Source: Vulcanimicrobiota bacterium
Lineage (GTDB): Bacteria; Pseudomonadota; Gammaproteobacteria; Xanthomonadales; Rhodanobacteraceae
Assembly: GCA_903970555.1 (NCBI GenBank)
Contig: CAJCJD010000008.1
Coordinates: 39,455 to 103,454 of the forward strand
Direction of reading: 5' to 3'
DNA: 64,000 bases
Shown here: positions 51,349-60,800 of the stretch, in pieces
How positions within the stretch are numbered: the stretch's first letter is position 1
Layout of the letters: the number at the start of each line of letters is the position of its first letter
Notes under the pieces: model-generated
What the model saw: only the letters and a program-made list of their open reading frames with translations
Told to the model about the DNA's origin: nothing
Databases searched by the model: none
Translations under genes and position numbers: made by a program

Positions 51349-52695
51349 ATGCTTTTCGAAAAAGGCAGGGTCATGAGTGCCGTTGCGGCGCTCGTGATGA
51401 TGACGGGTGCCGCTCATGCAGGCACCTTCCCGGATTATGGATATCAGCCGCCCGCCAGCTACACAGGGCCGATTTTCCAACTAAGCCAGAGCTACCCGAA
51501 AACACTCCCAGCAGGGCCGCCTCCGGCGTTCTTCAAACTGCTGCCGGCAAAGCTCAGCAACGACTTCGAACAGTGGCGGCCATACGTAGAGGCCGTAAAG
51601 AAGTATTGCTTGGAAGGCAATGTCGAAAGCGATTGGTACGTGCAGAAGAATAAGGTTCGCAATTGGTATCACGCTCCGTGGCAGCACTATGGTCCGCTGG
51701 GACGCGAAGGCATACATGGGCTCACCAAAGAGGCGCAGATCCAGTCGCAACAATTGGCGCCGACGCAGGTGACCACGGGTCAGACGTTCGCGGTTGGTAT
51801 CTATAACGACATCGGCGGATACACGATCGGTCAGGTGTGGAAAGATCCGCAGAATCCCGACCCGAGCGTAACGTCGCAACCGAACAGCTTTCACAACGGC
51901 ACCGTGGTGTGTAAGCCGCTGTTCGCAGACGTCGATCTCACCCAGGTTCCGTTCCTGGTCAACCCAGTGCTGTGGCAGGCCTATGTAACCGACAGCTTCA
52001 ATTCGGCCAATCGCGAGATCAAGAACGTGGCACTGATCCAAATGGACTTCGCCATTCGCGATACGCGTATCCCCGGCACGGGTTGGATATTCGGAACGTT
52101 CCAATACAACGGCAAGATGAGCGGCAAGCCGAGTTGGGACAATCTGGTACCGGTCGGCCTGATGTGGGGCAACGATCCGGAAAATACCGGCAACGACTAC
52201 ACCAACAAGCAGCCCACGGTGACCAAGATCAATCCGACCATCATGGAGTCGGCGATCAACGCCAAGACCTCTGAATTGCCACCGACACACCTCGGTTGGA
52301 ATGGACGTCTGGACGGCCCGGTGGACAATCCCGTTAGCGCCTGCCTGAGTTGTCACATGACAGCAGAAAGTCCGCAGCTGTCACCGATGAATCCCACCTT
52401 CCAGGCGCCCAACAAAGTGCCGCCGGTGGGCTCTCCGGAGTGGATGCGCTGGTTCCAGAACGAAGAAGCTGGCACGCCGTTCGATGCGGGAGCACTCAGT
52501 ACCGACTTCAGTCTGCAACTTGCCGGTGGTATCCAGAACTTCTACGACTGGAAGTGCACACAGGATGGCGTCTTCGTACAGGGCGGCAATGCCTGTCAAC
52601 AGACGAACAACAAGCTGAAACTGATGAAGTCGATCACGCCGCCGGCCAAGGTGTTCAAGGTCGAACGCGATCAGACACTCAACGAATTGCATTGA
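51349..52695 (+). CDS. Exported protein with one c-type heme motif, unknown function
   Basis: A 448-residue protein with a signal peptide (SAVAALVMMTGAAHAG). One CXXCH motif is present, Cys332-x-x-Cys335-His336 in ACLSCHM, with HMTAESPQLSPMNP following, so one covalently bound heme c is likely. The remainder has no recognisable cytochrome domain; NVALIQMDFAIRDTRIPGTGWIFGTFQYNG is a beta-rich part. Possibly a periplasmic electron-transfer or sensing protein; it may pair with the multicopper oxidase nearby (inference). The ribosome site AGGGG precedes the ATG by 9 bases. Confidence 0.78.
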   Translation: MLFEKGRVMSAVAALVMMTGAAHAGTFPDYGYQPPASYTGPIFQLSQSYPKTLPAGPPPAFFKLLPAKLSNDFEQWRPYVEAVKKYCLEGNVESDWYVQKNKVRNWYHAPWQHYGPLGREGIHGLTKEAQIQSQQLAPTQVTTGQTFAVGIYNDIGGYTIGQVWKDPQNPDPSVTSQPNSFHNGTVVCKPLFADVDLTQVPFLVNPVLWQAYVTDSFNSANREIKNVALIQMDFAIRDTRIPGTGWIFGTFQYNGKMSGKPSWDNLVPVGLMWGNDPENTGNDYTNKQPTVTKINPTIMESAINAKTSELPPTHLGWNGRLDGPVDNPVSACLSCHMTAESPQLSPMNPTFQAPNKVPPVGSPEWMRWFQNEEAGTPFDAGALSTDFSLQLAGGIQNFYDWKCTQDGVFVQGGNACQQTNNKLKLMKSITPPAKVFKVERDQTLNELH

Positions 52696-52719
52696 TCGCC
52701 TTAGCAGCATAACGGCACG

Positions 52720-52745
52720 AACCGGGCTGCTGGAGCAGCCCGGTT
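52720..52745 (+). terminator. Hairpin after the CXXCH gene
   Basis: AACCGGGCTGC (52720-52730) pairs with GCAGCCCGGTT (52735-52745) around TGGA, 24 bases after the stop. No T-run, so moderate confidence. Confidence 0.65.
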
Positions 52746-52950
52746 GGTGTGCGTTGCAACGATTGTTTGCACAATGGGCGATTGCCCTCTTTAGAATTTT
52801 GCTGTTTGCGAACGTATCGCGTGCCGCTGCGGCAACCCACTCGTTTCCCTACCGCTTTTCAAACCAGGCAGGGAGCGGACTTCTTGATTGCGCCTTAACA
52901 ATCAGCCGAGTAGATTCCCGGGTTCAAGGGACAGGGGACGGGCTGCTTCC

Positions 52951-53556
52951 ATGGGGATGGATGGCCGCAACGCTTGGTTGGATCGATCGGCCGGAAGCAT
53001 GTCGGCGGACGGTGACGTTTGTGCGCCGCATGATGACATCGCGTTACGCGCCGCTACCGATGCGGACATGGATTTTCTTCGCGACGTGTTTTCATCCACG
53101 CGAATGCAGGAATTTGTAAGCGCGGGGATGCCGGTCGAACAGGTCGAGGCGTTGCTTGTCAGTCAGTTTTCGATTCAGCACGCGTATTACCGTCAGCATT
53201 ACCCGCGCGGTCGCTTCGACATCATCATGCAGGGTACAAGCGGCATCGGCCGGCTTTATCACGACTGGCATGGTGACACCGTGCAGTTGATCGATATCGC
53301 GTTATTGCCGGCTTATCGCGGCGCGGGCATCGGTACGCGCTTGATGCGCGCGATTGTGGCCGAGGCGGCCCGCAAGCACATGCCGATGCGGTTGTATGTG
53401 GAATTCGACAATCCGGTCCGAAAGCTCTATCGCGCGCTCGGATTCGTGCCAGCCGGCGAGAATGGTGTCTACGAATTGATGCGCAGAGATGTCATGTCCT
53501 TTGACGATGATGAGGCGTGGGCATCGGTAAAAGGTTTAAGCAACCCTTTTCAATAA
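52951..53556 (+). CDS. GNAT family N-acetyltransferase
   Basis: A GNAT protein of about 201 residues. The domain starts at IALRAATDADMDFLRDVFSS; the acetyl-CoA loop is AYRGAGIGTRLMRAIVAEA and the end of the fold is NPVRKLYRALGFVPAGE. In xanthomonads a GNAT of this type is the first gene of a set with DUF6916 and tail-collar proteins, as here. The start is uncertain: ATG 52951 (chosen), 52957 or 52999; a GTG-free N-terminal tail of variable length explains the choice. Confidence 0.85.
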   Translation: MGMDGRNAWLDRSAGSMSADGDVCAPHDDIALRAATDADMDFLRDVFSSTRMQEFVSAGMPVEQVEALLVSQFSIQHAYYRQHYPRGRFDIIMQGTSGIGRLYHDWHGDTVQLIDIALLPAYRGAGIGTRLMRAIVAEAARKHMPMRLYVEFDNPVRKLYRALGFVPAGENGVYELMRRDVMSFDDDEAWASVKGLSNPFQ

Positions 53557-53610
53557 TCGACGGTTGCATGGCGTTCGCAGCGTGGCCGCGAACGAAACAG
53601 GGAGAGGCAA

Positions 53611-53943
53611 ATGCAGGCTGTTCCAACCCATGAGGCGCTCATTGCATCGCTGAACCAGCTATTCGTGCTGGAAACGACCGATGGTCACCGTGTCGAGGCG
53701 CGCCTGGTCGCTGCACCGGCCGGTATCGCGATGGATGCAAGCTTTATCAGTTTTTCGGCAACCTTCGAATTGCCCGCCGAGATCTGGCTTCCCCAGGATA
53801 CCTATCGCTTCACGGCGCCCGATGGCGCGTCGTGGGATTTGTTTGCGACGCCGACCCGGCCCAGTGCCAATGGCCACGCCAACTTGACCGCAGTCATGCA
53901 TTACCAACGCAGTGTGGAACCGTCGTCCATCGCAGCGACATAA
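53611..53943 (+). CDS. DUF6916 family protein
   Basis: A 110-residue soluble protein, beta-rich, with LFVLETTDGHRVEARLVAA and FSATFELPAEIWLPQDTYRF, ending QRSVEPSSIAAT. This is the small protein found between GNAT and tail-collar genes and catalogued as DUF6916; its job is unknown. GGGAGAG precedes the ATG. Gap to the GNAT is 54 bases and to the collar gene 34 bases, so the three are probably one operon. Confidence 0.8.
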   Translation: MQAVPTHEALIASLNQLFVLETTDGHRVEARLVAAPAGIAMDASFISFSATFELPAEIWLPQDTYRFTAPDGASWDLFATPTRPSANGHANLTAVMHYQRSVEPSSIAAT

Positions 53944-53977
53944 CCGTTCGATCCTTCACTACAAACAGGGGAACATC

Positions 53978-54595
53978 ATGAGTGATCCGTATCTTGGAGA
54001 AATCCGCATGGTCGGTTTCAACTTCGCGCCGGTCGGCTGGGCTTTGTGTAACGGCGCCCTCGTGTCGATCAGCCAGAACAACGCGTTGTTCGCCTTGCTC
54101 GGTGTGACCTTTGGGGGCAACGGGGTAAACACTTTCGGTTTGCCCGATCTGCAGGGACGCTCACCGGTCGGCGCGGGCAGTGGCGCAGGGCTTAGTCCGA
54201 TAGTGCAAGGCGATAAAAGCGGCAACGAATCCGTCGCGCTTCTCATCAACAACCTGCCCTCACACACACATACCGCGCAAGTCACCGGCGGCCTGTCGGT
54301 GAGCGGCACCCTATCGATCCCGGCTTGCTCAGCGCCGACCTCCGGTACTCTCACGGCAACACCCGGGCCGACGACGGTTCTGGGGCCGGTTAGCGCCGCT
54401 GGTCGAGCAGGGGAGCTGTACACCACGACCGCCTCCAACACCACGCTCGCGCCAGCGAATGTGCAGTTGAGCGGTCCGTCACCCGCTATCACCATCGGTC
54501 AGACGGGTAACAACCAGCCGGTCGCCCTACGCAATCCCTATCTCGGCCTGACGATGATCATCGCCATGCAGGGCATTTTCCCGTCTCGGCCCTGA
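53978..54595 (+). CDS. Tail-collar domain protein (MdpB/microcystin-dependent type)
   Basis: A 205-residue protein with a phage tail collar fold: PYLGEIRMVGFNFAPVGWALCNG, then NTFGLPDLQGRSPVGAGSG, then NLPSHTHTAQV with the SHTH metal-binding motif, and NPYLGLTMIIAMQGIFPSRP at the end. In bacteria such proteins (MdpB type) are encoded apart from phages, with GNAT and DUF6916, and may form trimeric surface or extracellular fibres. No other phage genes are near, so this is not a prophage. Ribosome site AGGGG before the ATG. Confidence 0.88.
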   Translation: MSDPYLGEIRMVGFNFAPVGWALCNGALVSISQNNALFALLGVTFGGNGVNTFGLPDLQGRSPVGAGSGAGLSPIVQGDKSGNESVALLINNLPSHTHTAQVTGGLSVSGTLSIPACSAPTSGTLTATPGPTTVLGPVSAAGRAGELYTTTASNTTLAPANVQLSGPSPAITIGQTGNNQPVALRNPYLGLTMIIAMQGIFPSRP

Positions 54596-54895
54596 GTCAT
54601 GCGAACGGCTGGGGCAATGCACCGACAATCCCTCCTCCTTCGGGAGAGGGGTTGTTAAGCGCCAATGTCATTCGGATAAGGCGCTAGTCTTGGCAAGCGA
54701 TCGTTGAGCAGTTCGCAGCGCTACGCTTGGGATCGTTGCGAACGAGAAACATTGGCACGGTAGCTGCTTGAAGTTTTTGGGGATCGCCGCTCGAAAATCG
54801 CATGGTTTACGCGAATCGCGCATGACGATGTCAGCCACGTAAACGGCACATGAAAACCGGCGCTCAGCCACGGGCGCCCCACAGGGGACAATCGA
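54596..54895. other. 300-bp intergenic region upstream of the TpsA gene
   Basis: No gene is visible. An imperfect G/C-rich hairpin (CCCTCCTCC...GGAGAGGGG, about 54630-54652) follows the collar gene and may end its transcript. The later part should contain the tpsA promoter, and ACAGGGGACA just before the GTG at 54896 supplies its ribosome site. I could not assign -35/-10 boxes with confidence. Confidence 0.5.
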
Positions 54896-57800
54896 GTGAA
54901 CCGTATCTATCGTCTGGTTTGGAACCGTGCGCTGTGCGTGCTCCAGGTAGCGTCCGAATTCACCCGTGGCCGCACCAAGGGTGGGCGCAATGCCAATGGT
55001 GGCAAGCGCCGCGCCGCGTGGTTGGCTGCCGTCCCCCTGAGCGTGCCTCTGTTAGCGCTGGCGGGGGCACCGCCCACCACCCCAACTGCTACCGCCGTGG
55101 CGGCGAATGCACTGCCCACCGGTGGTCAGGTCACCAGCGGCAGCGGTCATCTGGCGCAGCGTGGCGACACCCTTACCGTTACCCAGCAGAGCCAGAACCT
55201 CTCGCTCAACTGGCAGACATTCAATATTGGTAGCCAGTCCACCGTGGACTTTGTGCAGCCTGATGCCAGCGCGATTGCGGTCAACCGCATTGCCGATACC
55301 AACGGCAGCCAGATCTTCGGTCACCTCAATGCCAACGGCCAGGTGTTCCTGATCAATCCCAATGGCGTGTTGTTTGGCCAGGGCGCGCAGGTGAACGTAG
55401 GCGGCCTCGTCGCCTCGACGCTGAATGTCGACGACAGCGCGTTGGGCTCCGGCTCGCTGAGCTTCAGCGGCACTGGCAAGGGCAAAGTCACCAATCTGGG
55501 CACGATCAATGTCACTGGCGGTGGCTATGTAGCACTGCTCGCCAACCAGGTCAGCAACCAGGGAACCATTCATGCCCAGTTGGGCAGTGTGGCGCTGGCT
55601 GGCGGCAGCGCGGTGACGCTCAACTTCGGTGGCGACAAACTGGTGAGCGTGCGCGTGGACCAGAGCGCGCTCGACGCGCTAGCGCAGAACGGCCAGCTGA
55701 TCGAAGCCGAGGGTGGCAATGTATGGATGACTGCCGGTGCGCGCGACAGCTTGCTCGCCAGTGCGGTGAACAACACCGGCACGATTGACGCGCAAACGGT
55801 GCAGAACCAGAACGGTCACATCCTGCTGCTGGGCGGCATGGATGCGGGCACTGTCACGGTGGGAGGCACGCTTGATGCCAGCGCGCCCAGCGGCGGAAAC
55901 GGTGGCCAGATCGAAACGAGCGCGGCGAACGTCAATGTTGCGAATACCGCAAAGATCACTACGGCCGCGCAACTGGGCCTGTCTGGAACGTGGCTGATCG
56001 ACCCGAATGATTTCACCATCGCGCCGTCAGGCGGCGATATTTCGGGCGCCACACTCAGCAGCGAACTGGCCAGCGGTAGTGTCATCATCCAGTCTAGCGC
56101 GGGTGGTACTGCCGGCAGCGGCAACGTGAACGTCGATGACCTGGTTAGCTGGAGTTCGCACACGCTGACGCTGGACGCGCAGAACAACATCAACATCAAT
56201 GCGACGATGACCGCAAGCGGTACGGCAGATCTCGTACTGAACTACAGCGGCTCAGGCGTCAATGTGGGCCTGGGTAGCGCCGGTTTCGCTGGCCAAGTGA
56301 ACTTCACGGGCAGCAGTACGCTGAGCATCAACAGTAGTAGCTATACGTTGATCAGTAGCACTACGGGGCTGGATAACATCTCAAGCGGGCTCGGCGGACA
56401 TTATGCGCTGGCGAGCAATCTGAGTCTCTCTGGCAACTTCACGCCGATTGGAAGCACTACCACGGCGTTCTCAGGTGTGTTCGACGGCCTTGGTCACACC
56501 ATCAGTGGCCTCACCATCACGAATTCTTCCGCCGTCGATGTAGGCCTGTTTGGAGCATCATCGGGCACGATTCGCAACGTTGGCTTGCTTGGGGGAAGCG
56601 TTTCAGGAACAGCTTCAGGCGCAGCTTTGGGCGTGCTAGTTAGCATCGGTGATCTGGTTGGCGATAACTCGGGCACCATCAACAATGTTTTCACAACGGG
56701 AACGGTTGGCGGTTCTGGTGGTGGTGAGAATATTGGCGGATTGGTTGGCTCTAACGAATCCAATGGCACTATCAGTAACGCTTATGCCAAGGGAGCAGTC
56801 AGCGGGTTGTCATTTAGCATCTTTCTCGGAGGTCTCGTCGGAAGCAACTACGGTTCGATTCGTAATGCTTATGCTACGGGGGCCGTGAGCGGCTCCTATG
56901 GCGGTGGGTTAGCTGATGACGATATTGGCGGGCTGGTCGGTTATAACGTAGGCACCATCCAGAATGCTTACGCAATGGGCAGTGCGTCGTGGAGTTCTGG
57001 TGGGAACAGTAACGGCAATTTCATTGGCGGACTGGTAGGTTACGATACCGGCTCGATTACAGATGCGTATGCCACTGGTAGCGTGTCTAGTGGGGATTTA
57101 AGCGATCAACTTGGCGGTTTGGTCGGGGATGCTTCCGGCGACACAATTACGGCCAGTTATTGGGATACTCAGACCAGCGGACAATCCAGCGGAACGGGCA
57201 GCGGGAGTACCACCACCACCGGGTTCACCGGCCTGACTAGCACACAGATGATGCAGCCGGGCAATTTCTCCTGGACCATCGCAACCAGCGGTGGCAGCAG
57301 CGACCCCTGGCGAATCTACACCGGCAACACGATGCCCTTGATCGAAAGCCTGCTGATTCCGCTCACGCTCCGCGCGAGCAATCAGACGGTGACGTATAAC
57401 GGTGCCAATCAGGACGCTGGGGCATTGAGCTCGTCTTCGCTGGCATCGCCGAATCTTGCGGCGATCACAGGCTTGGGACTGACGACCGCGCAGCACGCCG
57501 GCAGTTACACCGAAACGATGTCGTCATCGGCTTATTCCACCAATTACGATCTGAGTTTTGGCACGTTGAGCGCAACGCTGACGATCGATCCGGCGATACT
57601 CACGGCAACCTTGACCAACAGCGGTGTGACCAAGACATATAACGGCACGACCGCTGCGCCTACCGGCTTTACACCGACATATAGCTATAGCGGACTGGTA
57701 GCAGGTGATACCGGCGCCAGCCTGACCGACACCGGTGCGTTGTACAACAGCGCGCATGTGGCCAGCGCTACCGACATCACTGTATCGGGCTTAAACATCT

Positions 57801-60800
57801 CCAGCATTACCGGCACCAATGGGTCGCTGGCCAGCGATTACATCTTGGCGTCCAACAGCGCCAGCGTGGCAGCGACCATCACACCAGCAACGCTCACGCC
57901 GACCCTGACCGACAGCGGCGTGACCAAGATATACAACGGTACAACCGCTGCACCGGTCGGCTTCACACCGACGTACAGCTACATCGGACTGGTATCGGGC
58001 GATACCAACGCCAGCTTTAACGACACCGGTGCGGCGTACAACAGTGCCCACGTGGCGAGTGCCACCGATGTCACCGTATCGGGGTTAAGCATCAACAGCA
58101 TCACCGGCAGCAACGGTTCGTTGGCTAGCGACTACAGCTTGGCATCCAGCAGCGCAAGCGTAGCGGCGAGCATCACACCGGCGACGCTCACGCCGACGTT
58201 GACCAACAGCGGTGTGACGAAAACCTACGACGGCACCACCGACGCGCCGATCGGCTTCACACCGACGTACAGCTACATCGGACTGGTATCGGGCGATACC
58301 AACGCCAGCCTCAACGACACCGGTGTGGCCTACAACAGTGCGCACGTGGCGAGTGCCACCGATGTCACCGTATCGGGGTTAAGCATCAACAGCATTACCG
58401 GCAGCAACGGCTCTTTGGCCAGCGATTACAGCTTGGCGTCCAGCAGTGCGAACGTAGCGGCGACCATCACACCGGCACCATTGACAATCAGCCTGTCCAA
58501 CGTCGTCGACGTCACCAAGACTTACGACGGCACTACGGCGGCACCGGGCGGCTTTAGCCCGACGTACAGTCTCGCCGGCCTGGTGGCAGGCGACAGCGCC
58601 ACAGTGAGCAGTTCGGCGACGCCCGTATTCAACTCGTCACACGTCGTCTCGGCGACGGCAATCACGCAAGGCGGCCTGTCGCTGACATCGATTACCGGTA
58701 ACGGCAGCGATAATTCTGTGTTGGGCGATTACACCTTGTCGAACACCACCGCATCCACCGGTGCGGGCGTGGCAAGCATCTCGCCGATCGTGTTGATGGC
58801 CACCGCACCGACGATCGGCGGCACGCTGACCAAGGTTTACGATGGCACTACTGCCGCGAACGGTGCCAGCCTGAATGGGGGCAGCGTCAGCGGTGCGCTG
58901 AGCGGCGATAGCCTGTCGCTCGATAGCAGCGGCATTGCGTTGGACTACAACAGCAGTCACGTCATAAGCGCCAGCAGCATCAGCGCCAGCGGCAGTCTCG
59001 CGGTGGATATTGTCTCCAGCACGAACGGTAGCCAGAGCACCGACTACAGCGTGGCGTTGCCGACCATCGCCGCGGTGGCCGGAACCATCACACCGGCGAC
59101 ATTGACACCGACACTGACCAATAGCGGCGTGACGAAGATCTACGACGGCACCACCAACGCGCCGGCCGGCTTTACACCGACATACAGCTACATCGGACTG
59201 GTATCGGGCGATACGAACGCCAACCTGACCGACACGAGTGCGGCTTACAACAGTGCGCATGTGGCTAGCGCCACCGATGTCACCGTATCGGGCTTAAGCA
59301 TCAGCAGCATTACCGGCAGCAATGGTTCGCAGGCCAGCGATTACAGCTTGGCGTCCAGCAGCGTGAACACGGCGGCGACCATCACACCGGCGACCCTCAC
59401 GCTGACCTTGACCAACAGCAGTGTGACGAAGATCTATGACGGCACCACCAACGTGCCGGCCGGCTTTACACCGACCTACAGCTACAGCGGACTGGTATCG
59501 GGCGATACCAGTGCTGCCGTGACCGACACGAGTGCGGCTTACAACAGCGCGGATGTTGTCAACGCCAGCAACGTCACCGTATCGGGCTTGAGCATCAGCG
59601 GCATTACCGGCAGCAACGGTTCGTTGACCAGCGATTACAGCTTGGCGTCCAGCAGCGCAAGCGTGGCGGCGAGCATCACACCGGCCGCGCTGACGGCCAG
59701 CCTTACCGGATCGATCAGCAAGGTGTACGACGGCACCACTACGGCGACACTCACCTCCGGCGACTACACGCTGAGCGGCTTTGTCAGTGGACAGGGCGCG
59801 ACGGTGACGCAGACCAGCGGTCTCTACAACAGCAGCAACGTTGTCGGTGCAACCACGGTCACCGCAACGCTGGGCAGCGGTAACTTTAACGCCGACAGTG
59901 GCACGAGCCTGTCCAACTACACGCTGCCGACCAGCGCGAGCGGTGCAGCGAGCATCACGCCCGCGTCGCTGTTGGTGACGGCGAACAACGCTAGCAAGAC
60001 CTATGACGGTGCGGCCTACAGCGGTGGCAATGGCGTGATCTACAGCGGCTTCGTCAATGGCGAAGGGACGTCGGTACTCGGTGGCACCCTGGCCTACGGA
60101 GGGAGCTCACAAGGTGCCATCAACGCGGGGTTCTACACCATCACGCCTTCAGGCCTGAGCTCGAGCAATTACACGATCAATTACGACAATGGCTTGCTGA
60201 CGGTGAGCCCGGCCACGTTGACGGCCAGCCTCATTGGCACGACGAGCAAGGTGTACGACGGCACTACGGCGGCAACGCTCACTTCGAGCAACTACACGTT
60301 GACCGGCGTGATCGGCAGCGATGCGGTGAGCCTCAACGATCCCACGTCCGGCGTTTATGCCACCGCCAATGCCGGCAGCGGCATCAACGTACAGGTGAGC
60401 GGGCTGGTAATCAGTGGCAGTGGAGCCAGCAATTACCAATTGAGCAACAGCACCGCCACCGCCCCCATCGGCACGATTACTCCAGCCCCACTTACCATCA
60501 CGGCCAACAACGCCAGCATCATTTACAACGCACAGGCATACAGCGGTGGCAACGGCGCGACCTATCACGGCTTCGTCGATGGACAGACGGCGGCGGTGCT
60601 CGGCGGTACGCTGACCTATGGCGGTAGCTCGCAAGGTGCCCTGAATGTTGGCAACTACACGCTAACGCCCGGAGGCCTCGCGTCGGGCAATTACGCCATC
60701 ACCTACGACAGCGGCACGCTCGCGATATCGCCAGCCACGCTGACCTATGTGGCGACACCGGCGCATACATATGTCGGCCAACCGATTCCTACGCTCACTG

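Noticed and set aside
52741..52760. Sigma-54-like sequence TTGGTGTGCGTTGCAA
   Set aside because: Only 8 bases between GG and GC instead of the required 10.
53978..54595. Prophage tail gene
   Set aside because: Collar-domain protein stands with GNAT and DUF6916; no capsid, terminase, integrase or other tail gene within the window.
57611..59701. CRISPR array or mobile repeat
   Set aside because: Repeats are 294-bp in-frame coding units with no short direct repeat/spacer structure.
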